Of a DNA stretch of 40,984 nucleotides, positions 16,929 to 25,270 are shown one piece after another (positions within the stretch are counted from its first letter, which is position 1; each line of letters starts with the position of its first letter). Where the stretch lies: NCBI GenBank assembly GCA_039030125.1, contig JBCCEV010000017.1, forward strand, positions 1-40,984. The letters run 5' to 3'. This stretch comes from JBCCEV01 sp039030125 (GTDB taxonomy: Bacteria; Pseudomonadota; Gammaproteobacteria; Ga0077536). Below the pieces are notes generated by a model, which worked only from the letters and a program-made list of their open reading frames with translations, ran no database searches and was not told the origin of the DNA. The position numbers and the translations under genes were made by a program.

Positions 16929-17885
16929 ATGAATGTTTTTGATGATAATTCCATGTCGATTGGACGGACCCCGATGGTTCGTCTTAATCGCATTGTTGAC
17001 CCCAACAAAGCCACAGTTCTTGCCAAGATAGAGGGACGGAATCCCGCTTATTCGGTGAAGTGCCGAATTGGTGCCGCAATGATCTGGGATGCTGAGGAAA
17101 AAGGTGTCCTCAAGCCTGGCATGGAGGTGGTGGAACCGACGAGCGGTAATACCGGGATCGCGCTGGCCTATGTATGCGCGGCGCGAGGCTATCCACTGAC
17201 GTTGACGATGCCAGAGACGATGAGTATCGAGCGGCGTAAGGTACTGAAAGCCTTCGGTGCGAATTTGGTTTTGACGGAGGGGGCGAAGGGCATGCCGGGC
17301 GCAATTGGCAAAGCGGAAGAACTCGCCGGTAACGTACCCGATAAGTACTACATGCCTCAGCAGTTTAAGAACCCGGCCAATCCCGCAATCCACGAAAAGA
17401 CCACGGGTCCCGAGATCTGGGAAGACACCAACGGGGAGATCGATGTTTTGATTTCCGGTGTCGGAACCGGCGGCACGATCACCGGGATCACTCGGTATAT
17501 TAAGAATACCTGCGGTAAGGCGATCACCTCGATTGCTGTTGAGCCCGAGTCGAGCCCGGTGATTACGCAGACCTTGGCGGGTGAGGAGCGAAAACCTTCG
17601 CCGCATAAAATTCAGGGCATCGGGGCGGGCTTCATTCCCGATACCCTGGACCTCTCGGTGGTCGATCGCGTCGAGCGTGTCTCCAACGAAGAGGCCGTTG
17701 AATTTGGGCGGCGGCTTGCTACCGAGGAAGGGATCTTGGCGGGCATATCGTGCGGCGCGGCGGCAGCGGTTGCCAGGCGCATCTCTGAAGAGCCCGAGTT
17801 TGCGGGCAAAACGATCGTGACCGTCTTGCCTGATGCCGGTGAGCGCTATCTCTCCAGCGTGCTGTTTGAAGATATTGAAGCTTAA
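16929..17885 (+). CDS. Cysteine synthase family (O-acetylserine sulfhydrylase) PLP enzyme
   Basis: A 318-residue fold type II PLP enzyme. RNPAYSVKCRIG holds the PLP lysine, EPTSGNTGIALAYVCAARGYPLTL is the signature loop for the amino acid carboxylate, and GVGTGGTITGITRYI binds the PLP phosphate. The C-terminal SCGAAAAVA is also conserved, so it is a full-length catalytic CysK/CysM-type enzyme that condenses O-acetylserine with sulfide or thiosulfate. The ATG at 16929 is preferred because GGAGGAGG lies 13-20 bases upstream; the longer frame from 16872 begins inside the LLM gene. CysK and CysM cannot be separated by eye. Confidence 0.9.
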   Translation: MNVFDDNSMSIGRTPMVRLNRIVDPNKATVLAKIEGRNPAYSVKCRIGAAMIWDAEEKGVLKPGMEVVEPTSGNTGIALAYVCAARGYPLTLTMPETMSIERRKVLKAFGANLVLTEGAKGMPGAIGKAEELAGNVPDKYYMPQQFKNPANPAIHEKTTGPEIWEDTNGEIDVLISGVGTGGTITGITRYIKNTCGKAITSIAVEPESSPVITQTLAGEERKPSPHKIQGIGAGFIPDTLDLSVVDRVERVSNEEAVEFGRRLATEEGILAGISCGAAAAVARRISEEPEFAGKTIVTVLPDAGERYLSSVLFEDIEA

Positions 17886-17903
17886 CTCGAGGTAATTTTT
17901 AGC

Positions 17904-18779
17904 ATGCGCATTGGATTCCTCGGCGTCGGCGGGATGAGTACCCCGATGATCAATAATTTGTTGACCGATGGCCATCAGGTTTCGATCTGGAATCGCACGG
18001 CCGCGAAATGCGAAGCACTTAGTGATAGCGGTGCCGTCGTTGTGCAGACCCCTGCCGAAGCTTGCGAGCGCAGCGGGATCGTAATGAGCTGTCTGGCAGG
18101 TGATCCATCGGTGGACGCGGTATTGTCCGACGGCGCCGTCGTCGACAAACTTGGCGAGGGGGGGATCCACGTTGCAATGAGCACGGTGTCGGCGCAGTGC
18201 ACGACAACACATCTAGAAGCGCACAAAAACCGTGGTGTCACGCTCATCGCCGCGCCGATCGTCGGGCGCCCCGATGCGGTTGCAGCAAGGATGCAATCGT
18301 ACTTAATTGCGGGGGACCGAGACGCCAAAGCAAAGGTGACGCCTATTCTGGATGCACTTGGCGCGAAGGTGTTTGATTTTGGTGATGAGCCGGCCACGGC
18401 GAGCATCGCGAAAATCGCTTTTAATTTTCTAATTGCCTCGGCTATCGAATCGATGGCGGAGGCCTTCACCGTGATAGAAAAATCCGGGATCGATAAACAA
18501 AGCTTCTACGAGCTTGTGACCGGCACCGCCTTCGGCTGCCGGATCTATGAGGGATACGGCAAGTTGATCCATGAGCGAACCTTCGACAGCCCGCTGTTTT
18601 CATTGGCGTTGGGCCTCAAAGATGTTTCCTTGGCGCAAGAGGCGATGCACCAAGCCGGTGTTGCGGCACCGTTCGCGCAGTTGTTGGTCGATCGCTATTC
18701 CCAAGCGGTTGACGACGGATTGGGCGAGACCGATTGGACCGGCATCACGGAGACCGTGCGCAAGGAATCCGGTTTATAA
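17904..18779 (+). CDS. 3-Hydroxyisobutyrate dehydrogenase-like NAD(P)-dependent oxidoreductase
   Basis: A 291-residue beta-hydroxyacid dehydrogenase-family protein. MRIGFLGVGGM is the Rossmann dinucleotide loop, and SWNRTAAKCEAL gives the second strand with Arg that favours NADP. KIAFNFLIAS holds the catalytic Lys and following Asn, and GLKDVSLA the C-terminal KD. The usual substrate-binding SGG is replaced by VGRPDAVAA, a variant seen in a poorly characterised subgroup, so the substrate may not be 3-hydroxyisobutyrate. It lies 18 bases after the cysteine synthase gene and ends one base from the converging cupin. Confidence 0.85.
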   Translation: MRIGFLGVGGMSTPMINNLLTDGHQVSIWNRTAAKCEALSDSGAVVVQTPAEACERSGIVMSCLAGDPSVDAVLSDGAVVDKLGEGGIHVAMSTVSAQCTTTHLEAHKNRGVTLIAAPIVGRPDAVAARMQSYLIAGDRDAKAKVTPILDALGAKVFDFGDEPATASIAKIAFNFLIASAIESMAEAFTVIEKSGIDKQSFYELVTGTAFGCRIYEGYGKLIHERTFDSPLFSLALGLKDVSLAQEAMHQAGVAAPFAQLLVDRYSQAVDDGLGETDWTGITETVRKESGL

Positions 18780-18780
18780 C

Positions 18781-19317
18781 TTAATCCTGGCCAGACCAGT
18801 CGGCGCCCGTCAGGAAGCCAACGAGATGACAGATCTCATCGTAGGGATTGCGCCAGCGGTGCATGGTGCCGCTCTGGATGATGGTGTCGCCCGCACGCAC
18901 AAGCACGCTCTCGGCGTCATCGAGTTCTAATCGACAGGCGCCTGAAACGACATAGATCATGTCGATGGTCTCCGAGCGGTGCATCCCGGGTTTATCTCCC
19001 CTAAACGTATCGATGATACCCGGCAGGTGCTTTTCGGTGAATGCGATATCGTCTTGCACATCGACTGCGGCGGCCTCTCGTTGCGTGTCTGGAGGCACTG
19101 AAAAATGGACGAAGCGAAAGCCCCCGTTATTGGGAAAGAAGTCGTGGTAGGCGGGTTCAGTGCCCGCATCGGGGTAATGAGGAGGTCCCTCGCCGCCCCA
19201 TAGTTTGGTCATAATCGTGCCCGAGGCGAACTCTATGGATTCGACCTCACCGTCACTGGCGACGCGCGCCCGCCCGTTGGCATCATGACCGGTAACGACA
19301 CGTCGAGGGTTGCGCAT
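18781..19317 (-). CDS. Cupin-domain protein
   Basis: A 178-residue protein with a single beta-barrel of the cupin type near residues 95-165. Motif 1 reads GMHRSETIDMIYVVSG and motif 2 GDTIIQSGTMHRWRNP. The first HxH is reduced to HxS, so only some metal ligands remain. The start at 19317 follows the LLM stop by 4 bases. The longer frame to 19431 runs back through the LLM gene and is rejected. Role unknown; many such proteins are small-molecule binding or dioxygenase-like. Confidence 0.8.
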   Translation of the reverse strand: MRNPRRVVTGHDANGRARVASDGEVESIEFASGTIMTKLWGGEGPPHYPDAGTEPAYHDFFPNNGGFRFVHFSVPPDTQREAAAVDVQDDIAFTEKHLPGIIDTFRGDKPGMHRSETIDMIYVVSGACRLELDDAESVLVRAGDTIIQSGTMHRWRNPYDEICHLVGFLTGADWSGQD

Positions 19318-19321
19318 CGGC

Positions 19322-20392
19322 TTAAGCGAAATGCGGCATGATTTCGCTGGCCACCTGTTCAACGACTTCACGCGCTGGCCGGATGGGTTGAATAGCCACC
19401 TGATGCACTCCGGCGTCACGCATTGCCTCAATCATGCCCAACACTTCCTGCTTGGTGCCGGTTAACGTGGTCGCTTGGATGATCTTCTTTGTCATCAGCG
19501 CTTCGTGCTCATCTTTAAGTTGCTGTAGATAACCTGAGTAAAGCTTCAGGTGGCGCGTTTCAACCGGCGCGTCAGGTTCACGGTAAACGCCGACAAAGTC
19601 CATCAGATCCTTTTGGAAGTCAGCGGGTAACAGATTCGGATCCTTGTGGCAGGACAGCGCAAAGATATTGCTCGATGAAGCGACCATGGGGCCAACCGCC
19701 TCGCGGACCTCACGGGTTTCAATTTGCTCATCGGATTCGGTGAGATAGAACGCCGTCATCGATAGTACATAGATGCTATCCGGATCTCGTCCGGCTTCCT
19801 CCGCTCCTTGGCGCATGTTACTGACCATCCATTTAACGATATCGGGGTGAACCGCGCCGAAGAGGATCAGACCGTCGGCGATCCGGCCCGCCATTTGAGC
19901 AACCTTGGGGCCGCTCGCTGAAATATAAATAGGGATCTCATCGCTAACATTGATAAAGCCTAAATCGGGATTCAAGAATTTGATTTTGCGATGTCGATCG
20001 CCCTCTGAATAGTCGACGGTATCGCCGTTGAACAAGCCTTTGCAGACCCGAATGTGATCTTCGAGTTCGGCCATTTTCGCTGCCGGCATGCCCATGGTGC
20101 GCCGCGTTGTGTTACCCGTGCCGATCCCCATGACAACGCGCCCGGGTGCAATTTGGTTGATCGTCGCCATACCGCAAGCCGAGAGCGGAGAGATCCGGGA
20201 CTTAGGATTGGTCACCCCCGGCCCAATGACGATTTTTTCAGTGCGGTCTGCGCACAACGCCATCGTCGCATAGACCTCGCTGCCAAGCATCTGCGTGTCG
20301 TAGAGCCAGGCATGCGAAAAACCATGATCCTCAGCGTACTTAACATCGCTATGGATATTGATATCCCCCATAAACACAAAACCGAAATCCAT
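19322..20392 (-). CDS. LLM-class oxidoreductase, methylene-H4MPT reductase-like
   Basis: A 356-residue protein with MDFGFVFMGDINIHSD at the barrel start, then KIVIGPGVTNPKSR, GRVVMGIGTGNTTRRTMG and IPIYISASGPKVAQMAG. The TNPxSR and SASGPK patterns match the F420-type LLM group that includes methylenetetrahydromethanopterin reductase relatives. GAGGGGAG lies immediately before an ATG at 20398, so the ATG at 20392 with 6-base spacing is the better start. It is co-transcribed with the cupin gene. Cofactor and substrate are not decided. Confidence 0.86.
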   Translation of the reverse strand: MDFGFVFMGDINIHSDVKYAEDHGFSHAWLYDTQMLGSEVYATMALCADRTEKIVIGPGVTNPKSRISPLSACGMATINQIAPGRVVMGIGTGNTTRRTMGMPAAKMAELEDHIRVCKGLFNGDTVDYSEGDRHRKIKFLNPDLGFINVSDEIPIYISASGPKVAQMAGRIADGLILFGAVHPDIVKWMVSNMRQGAEEAGRDPDSIYVLSMTAFYLTESDEQIETREVREAVGPMVASSSNIFALSCHKDPNLLPADFQKDLMDFVGVYREPDAPVETRHLKLYSGYLQQLKDEHEALMTKKIIQATTLTGTKQEVLGMIEAMRDAGVHQVAIQPIRPAREVVEQVASEIMPHFA

Positions 20393-20480
20393 CACCATCT
20401 CCCCTCGGAAACCCCTTGAATACCATTGCCGCTTAAACGGCCCGAAATATTAACGCCATCTCCTAAAAAGTCACGCTATA

Positions 20481-20984
20481 TCACGCCCGTCTCATGCTCA
20501 GCTCGGTGGGCACCGGCGTTGAGAGCATGTCGAGCACCGGGCAGTGCGAATTGACGACGTCCCTCAGTTTCGCCAACTCTTCATCGCTGGCGCTTGAGGT
20601 GATCGTGACGGTGCCGCGAATGTTTTGGAAGCCGGCTCTGACATCCTCATCAATACCAAAAAAACCGCGCAGATTAATTTCGCCGTCGAGTTGTACCGAT
20701 ACCGATTGCACGTCTATCCCCAGCGCCGCGCCGAAGGCTTTGTAGGTAATTTCTTGGCAGCTTCCGAGTGCCGCGAGCACCAACTCGATGGGATTAGGCC
20801 CGGCATCGTCGCCACCAATGCTTGGCGGCTCGTCAACGACCAGTTGATGTTGGCGAATACTGATATCCGAGCGAAAGCCCTTGGTCACGTTAGATTCACT
20901 TTTGAAGACCGCTTGGGCCGAACTCGGATTGCTTTTGAATTCTTGGTGAGTCGCGGCAACCCGGCTTGCGAGTTCGTCAGTCAT
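20481..20984 (-). CDS. OsmC/Ohr-family protein
   Basis: A 167-residue OsmC-fold protein. The two family cysteines are in ALGSCQEITYKAFG and NSHCPVLDM, the layout of thiol-dependent peroxidases that detoxify organic hydroperoxides. GGDDAGPNPIELVLAALG is the conserved central part. The ATG at 20984 has AAGGAG with 6-base spacing; a longer frame to 21143 would run through the divergent SDR gene. It is the first gene of a minus-strand run and shares a 58-base region with the SDR gene. The substrate, organic peroxide or other, is not shown. Confidence 0.87.
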   Translation of the reverse strand: MTDELASRVAATHQEFKSNPSSAQAVFKSESNVTKGFRSDISIRQHQLVVDEPPSIGGDDAGPNPIELVLAALGSCQEITYKAFGAALGIDVQSVSVQLDGEINLRGFFGIDEDVRAGFQNIRGTVTITSSASDEELAKLRDVVNSHCPVLDMLSTPVPTELSMRRA

Positions 20985-21042
20985 GGGAGTCTCCTTGCGA
21001 AGCGGCGTATGATGGCGGGTGAATAGTAAGTAGTGAATAACG

Positions 21043-21864
21043 ATGAGTGCAAACGCGTTGGCAGACAAGGTGGCCGTTATCACCGGCGCCGCGTCCGGGA
21101 TTGGCTGGGCCCTGGTGGAAGCGCTGGTCGCGCAAGGCGCCAAGGTCGTGGCGAGCGATATTAATGAGGAAAATCTGGCCCGCGTGGAAAGCGAGATTGG
21201 TGGCGTCGAAATTTCGCCGTGCGATGTAACTTCCGGCGAGCAAATGCAAGCTTTAGTCGATCAGGTGCGCGAGAAATATGGCCGCATTGATCTGTTTTTC
21301 AACAACGCCGGGATTGCCATCTCCGGTGACGCGCGCGACCTTGAATTCGAACATTGGACCAAAGTGATCGATGTCAATCTCAACGGCGTGATGTACGGCT
21401 CACAGGCGGCTTACAAAGTGATGGCAGAACAAGGGGAGGGGCACATTGTCAATATCGCGTCCCTGGCCGGACTCATCCCGTATCCTTCTAACGCACCCTA
21501 TGCTGCAAGTAAGCATGCGGTGGTTGGCTTGTCGATGTCATTGCGTGCTGAAGGCCATGATTTGGGCGTCAGGGTATCGGCCGTTTGTCCAGGCTACATC
21601 GAGTCAAACATCTATCAGGCCACGGAGATGTTAAAGCTTGACCGCGAGAAGGCACTTAAGAGTCTTCCGTTTAAAATGGTTCCAGCGCCGGTGGCGGCGA
21701 ATAAAATCTTGGATGGTGTCATTAATAACCGTGCAATTATCGTATTCCCCGGCTATGCCAAGATTTTTTATTGGTTGCAGCGCTGGGTACCCGTCAGCAT
21801 GCATTGGTTCGGTCTGACGACGATGCGCGAAGTCCGCAAACTTCGAAGCGAGAAAAATGGTTGA
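21043..21864 (+). CDS. Short-chain dehydrogenase/reductase (SDR)
   Basis: A 273-residue classical SDR. TGAASGIG binds the nucleotide, SDINEENL with its Asp suggests NAD over NADP, and FNNAGIA, NIASLAG and YAASKHAVVG give the catalytic Asn-Ser-Tyr-Lys set. PGYIESNIY follows. The extended C-terminus with KIFYWLQRWVPVSMHWF may contact membrane or substrate. It overlaps the next gene by 8 bases and leads an SDR, MaoC, MaoC and acyl-CoA dehydrogenase operon, so it probably oxidises a hydroxyacyl or hydroxy-lipid intermediate. Confidence 0.9.
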   Translation: MSANALADKVAVITGAASGIGWALVEALVAQGAKVVASDINEENLARVESEIGGVEISPCDVTSGEQMQALVDQVREKYGRIDLFFNNAGIAISGDARDLEFEHWTKVIDVNLNGVMYGSQAAYKVMAEQGEGHIVNIASLAGLIPYPSNAPYAASKHAVVGLSMSLRAEGHDLGVRVSAVCPGYIESNIYQATEMLKLDREKALKSLPFKMVPAPVAANKILDGVINNRAIIVFPGYAKIFYWLQRWVPVSMHWFGLTTMREVRKLRSEKNG

Positions 21865-22303
21865 CCGCTCATGCCTAGGATATCGGGGCGAGCCTTTCTC
21901 CGCGGCCGTGGAAAAAGGCCGGCTGAAACTCTTCGCTAAGGCGACGGGGCAGACCGATCCGATATATTTTGACGAGATTGCGGCCCGAGCAGCCGGTTAT
22001 CCGTCACTACCGGTGCCGCCAACGTTCCTGTTCTGCTTGGAAATGGAATGTCCCGATCCCTATCGGTGGTTTGCGGATCTGGATATCCCCCTCGCCCGCG
22101 CGCTGCACGGCGAACAGGAGTTTCAGTATTTCCATATGGCCTATGCGGGTGATACGTTGCGCTTTGAATCGGAAGTGATCGACTATTTCGAAAAAAAAGG
22201 TGGCGCTTTATTGTTCGTCGTGCAGCGAGTACGCGTTCACAATCAACTCGGTCAGCATGTCGCCGATTTTAATCGAACCTTGGTCGTCAGAAATGAAAGC
22301 TAA
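21857..22303 (+). CDS. MaoC-type dehydratase, N-terminal (non-catalytic half) subunit
   Basis: A 148-residue hotdog-fold protein like the first half of MaoC-like hydratases (FAS1-DH/MaoC_dehydrat_N). KLFAKATGQTDPIYFDEIAARAAGY and VPPTFLF match the fold, but the catalytic Asp/His pair is not obvious here: the GDHNPIHVD of the partner is GQTDPIYFD. The ATG overlaps the SDR stop (ATGGTTGA). With the next gene it looks like a heteromeric HadAB-type hydratase in which this half is structural or binds the acyl chain. Confidence 0.82.
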   Translation: MVDRSCLGYRGEPFSAAVEKGRLKLFAKATGQTDPIYFDEIAARAAGYPSLPVPPTFLFCLEMECPDPYRWFADLDIPLARALHGEQEFQYFHMAYAGDTLRFESEVIDYFEKKGGALLFVVQRVRVHNQLGQHVADFNRTLVVRNES

Positions 22304-22721
22304 CGGCCCGCGATTTGCCGCCCTTTCGGTGGGTGATGAGCTTCCCCCCGTCCAGCTTCCGCCGCTCACCCGGCAAACGCTGGCGATTTATTGCGGGGCC
22401 TCTGGCGACCATAATCCAATCCATGTCGATAGCGATTTTGCGAAAGAGTCAGGGCTCGACGACGTCATCGCTCACGGCATGCTGGTGATGTCATATATGG
22501 GCCGGGTTGTCAGTGATTGGGCAGGGCAGCAGGCGATGCGAAGTTTCGATACGCGCTTTATCAACATGACCCGGATCGGTGATCAGATCCTCGCATCAGG
22601 TCGTATTGCAGAGAAGTTTACCGACGCCGGCCAAAACTACGTGCGCATCGAGCTGAGCGCGGCAGATTTGAATGGCGAAACCAAAACGACCGGCACTGCG
22701 GTTGTTGCCATTTCTGATTAA
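22293..22721 (+). CDS. MaoC-type dehydratase/hydratase, catalytic subunit
   Basis: A 142-residue hotdog protein with the (R)-specific hydratase motif in SGDHNPIHVD (catalytic Asp and His) followed by HGMLVMSYMG. The start at 22293 overlaps the previous gene by 11 bases; the longer frame from 22200 runs through it. The reaction is reversible hydration of trans-2-enoyl-CoA or dehydration of 3-hydroxyacyl-CoA. The acyl-CoA dehydrogenase next door would supply the enoyl-CoA. Confidence 0.88.
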   Translation: MKANGPRFAALSVGDELPPVQLPPLTRQTLAIYCGASGDHNPIHVDSDFAKESGLDDVIAHGMLVMSYMGRVVSDWAGQQAMRSFDTRFINMTRIGDQILASGRIAEKFTDAGQNYVRIELSAADLNGETKTTGTAVVAISD

Positions 22722-22742
22722 GTAAAAACACAGAGAAATCCA

Positions 22743-23879
22743 ATGCTACTCACCGAAGATCAAACCATGATCCGCGATATGGCACGCCGTTTTGCGCAGG
22801 AGCAAATTGCTCCCCATGCCGCAGACTGGGACACCAACAGCCATTTCCCAAAGGAGACGTTAAAGGAAATGGGCGAATTGGGCTTGTTGGGAATGCTAAC
22901 GCCGACCGAATGGGATGGAACCGGCGCTGATCACATTTCCTATGCTTTGGCGCTGGAGGAAATTGCCGAGGGTGATGGTGCGACGTCGACTATCATGAGT
23001 GTTCAAAATTCGGTGGTTTGCATGCCAATCAATAACTTTGGCAGCGAATCTCAGAAACAGCGATACCTGCGAGCCGTCTCGCGTGGTGAGCTTCTGGGCG
23101 CATTTTGTTTAACAGAACCGCATGCCGGATCGGATGCGAGTAACTTGCGGACCCGCGCCGAAAAGACATCGGCCGGCTGGGTTCTGAACGGGGTCAAGCA
23201 GTTTATTACCTCGGGTGCCAACGCGGATCTGGCGGTGGTGTTCGCGATTTCTGACGAAGCGGCCGGTAAGAAAGGCATGAGTGCTTTTCTGGTGCCGACC
23301 GATGCGCCCGGTTACCGGGTGGCGAGCGTTGAGAAGAAATTAGGACAGCGAGCCTCCGACACCGCGCAAATTGCGTTCGAGAATTGCGAAATCCCAGAAG
23401 ACCATTTGCTTGGTGAAGAAGGGCTCGGCTATCGCATCGCGCTGTCTAATCTCGAAGGAGGACGTATTGGCATTGCCTCTCAAGCGGTAGGGATGGCGCG
23501 TGCATCTTTAGCCGCCGCGCTCGCTTATGCTCACGAGCGTGAAGCTTTCGGTGTGCCGATTGCAGAGCATCAGGCCGTTTCGTTCCGGTTGGCGGATATG
23601 GCCACGCAAATCGAGGTCGCGCATCAAATGATCTTGCACGCCGCAAGCTTGAGAGACGCTGGCGAGCCGTGCTTGAAAGAAGCGTCGATGGCCAAGCTTT
23701 TCGCCTCAGAAATGGCGGAAAAAGTCTGTTCAGATGCGCTGCAGGTGCACGGTGGTTATGGCTACGTGAATGATTACCCGGTCGAGCGCATTTACCGCGA
23801 TGTTCGCGTGTGCCAGATTTACGAGGGCACCAGTGATGTGCAACGAATGGTGATCGCAAGGGCCCTTAATGCCGCGTAG
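22743..23879 (+). CDS. Acyl-CoA dehydrogenase
   Basis: A 378-residue FAD enzyme that desaturates acyl-CoA to 2-enoyl-CoA. CLTEPHAGSD and ITSGANADLAVVF line the flavin and substrate site, and IYEGTSDVQRMVIAR holds the catalytic Glu in the position used by short/medium-chain enzymes. VHGGYGY is also standard. Full length. It is the last gene of the 21043-23879 module and ends one base before the converging AsmA-like gene. Confidence 0.93.
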   Translation: MLLTEDQTMIRDMARRFAQEQIAPHAADWDTNSHFPKETLKEMGELGLLGMLTPTEWDGTGADHISYALALEEIAEGDGATSTIMSVQNSVVCMPINNFGSESQKQRYLRAVSRGELLGAFCLTEPHAGSDASNLRTRAEKTSAGWVLNGVKQFITSGANADLAVVFAISDEAAGKKGMSAFLVPTDAPGYRVASVEKKLGQRASDTAQIAFENCEIPEDHLLGEEGLGYRIALSNLEGGRIGIASQAVGMARASLAAALAYAHEREAFGVPIAEHQAVSFRLADMATQIEVAHQMILHAASLRDAGEPCLKEASMAKLFASEMAEKVCSDALQVHGGYGYVNDYPVERIYRDVRVCQIYEGTSDVQRMVIARALNAA

Positions 23880-23880
23880 G

Positions 23881-24855
23881 CTATTGCGCTGCCGGGATTT
23901 CACAAGGGTTGCCATCAGTCACGCGCTCAAAGACCTGCTCGGCGACGATCGAGGCCCCTGCCGTTAAGATCCCAGCGGCAACTTTAATACCGGTTTTGGC
24001 AACCCCGAGGCCATCGACCGTCGGTTTTGGATTGGCGAGCGTGCCGCCGACGCGGACCATGGCTGCGACGCCTATCACGTCGAGTCCCACGCTGGTGCCG
24101 CGCTGATGGGGTTCGATTTGGATATCGATTTCCTCCGAATCTAGATTAATCTCCCCAGATCCAAAGATTTTAAGGTGTTTCGTTTGTGCCCCGAGCAACG
24201 CGTCGGCTTTTCCGCGGCCGTCCACTATTGGTAAATAGAGCCGGGCACATTCGACGAGCGTTTTATCTGATTTTTTAGTCCCCAGTAAAGGTCCGAGCAG
24301 TTGGCCGAGTAAATCGGCATCGACAAGCTTTAGCGCTGCCGAGTCGATCGTCATCTCGCCAACCGTGGCCTCGATTAAACCGTTAGTGCTGGCCGCAAGC
24401 GCACCGAGTGAGTCGCCGTTACCGGCCAGATTCAATGTGATGTCGGTAACGCCCGCGGCGCCGATTTTCCGCACTGGCCCGATGGATGACAGTGTGAGCG
24501 CGCGTACGCGTGCTTTGCTTTCAAGCGCCAAGGCCGGCTCTCTCACATTGAAGGTTGCGTCGCTATCGAGGTCGCCGTCCGCGAGCTTAGCCGAGAGGCC
24601 AACAACAATCGTACCTTGGTCAAATTTTGCGGTTAGGGCGATATCTTGGGCATCGATGCTAGAACTCTGAATGCTACCTATGGTCAGACTCGATTCACCG
24701 AGGATCTTGCTAAGGAAACGTAAGTCCAGCGGTTCATCGGATAGTAGTTGGGGCTCGGCGGAAAACACATTGCTGATGGCCGCCAGCAGCGCGACCAGCG
24801 TCGAGAATCGAGATCCCGTGTTTGGTTGCCGACTAGCGCTGAGTAAGCTGAACAT
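23881..24855 (-). CDS. AsmA-like protein, C-terminal portion only
   Basis: A 324-residue protein that matches the C-terminal third of AsmA-family proteins: FSAEPQLLSDEPLDLRFLSK, repeated beta-strand units (GTIVVGLSAKLADGDLDSD), then SGEINLDSEEIDIQIEP and GTLANPKPTVDG. Complete AsmA-type proteins have an N-terminal membrane helix and are usually 600 residues or more; none of that is here. The start is uncertain: an ATG at 24855 lies 23 bases inside the GFA gene and no ribosome-binding site is visible; an in-frame start at 24912 would overlap more. It is either a shortened paralogue or a remnant whose 5' part was lost at the GFA junction. Confidence 0.6.
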   Translation of the reverse strand: MFSLLSASRQPNTGSRFSTLVALLAAISNVFSAEPQLLSDEPLDLRFLSKILGESSLTIGSIQSSSIDAQDIALTAKFDQGTIVVGLSAKLADGDLDSDATFNVREPALALESKARVRALTLSSIGPVRKIGAAGVTDITLNLAGNGDSLGALAASTNGLIEATVGEMTIDSAALKLVDADLLGQLLGPLLGTKKSDKTLVECARLYLPIVDGRGKADALLGAQTKHLKIFGSGEINLDSEEIDIQIEPHQRGTSVGLDVIGVAAMVRVGGTLANPKPTVDGLGVAKTGIKVAAGILTAGASIVAEQVFERVTDGNPCEIPAAQ

Positions 24856-25261
24856 TAGGCGTCCAATGGCGTTGCCGCCGGGCAAGGCGGGCGTCGATAT
24901 CTTCAGATTCAAAATCGGTCGCTCTGGATGACAGGGTCAGCGGATCGATGGGATCGAAACTGTTGACATTAATAACGGCGTAGAGAATCTCGTCAATCTC
25001 GCTGATCGCGGTGATCAGCGAACCACAGCAGGTACAGAATAAAAACTCCGCGGTTGCGTGTCCGAACGTGTAGCGTGAGACGTCGGTTAACGACGTTGCC
25101 GTAAGATGCAGCTTAGCCAGCGGGTGCGACGCCCAAACCCCGCCGTGCTTTTGGCAAAAATCACAGCCGCATGCGCGAACTGGAACCTGGTCGCCGTCGA
25201 GCGGCCAGAAAAATTCGTACCGGATATTCTCGCAATGGCAGCCGCCGGTGATGTCAGGCAT
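24833..25261 (-). CDS. GFA-family (glutathione-dependent formaldehyde-activating-like) zinc protein
   Basis: A 142-residue beta-rich zinc-binding protein. GCHCENIRYEF, CGCDFCQKHGGVW and CTCCGSLIT give the cysteine pattern of the GFA family. Length is normal for the family, so the overlapping AsmA-like start does not truncate it. It follows the acyl-CoA dehydrogenase on the same strand after a 57-base gap that holds two overlapping hairpins. Most members have no known activity; formaldehyde-glutathione adduct formation is documented for few. Confidence 0.88.
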   Translation of the reverse strand: MPDITGGCHCENIRYEFFWPLDGDQVPVRACGCDFCQKHGGVWASHPLAKLHLTATSLTDVSRYTFGHATAEFLFCTCCGSLITAISEIDEILYAVINVNSFDPIDPLTLSSRATDFESEDIDARLARRQRHWTPNVQLTQR

Positions 25262-25270
25262 TGGGTGTCC

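Noticed and set aside
16884..18212. A 442-codon open frame on the minus strand across the cysteine synthase and dehydrogenase genes
   Set aside because: It is antisense to two well-conserved genes, its translation shows no family pattern and is rich in residues expected from an out-of-frame reading of GC-biased codons.
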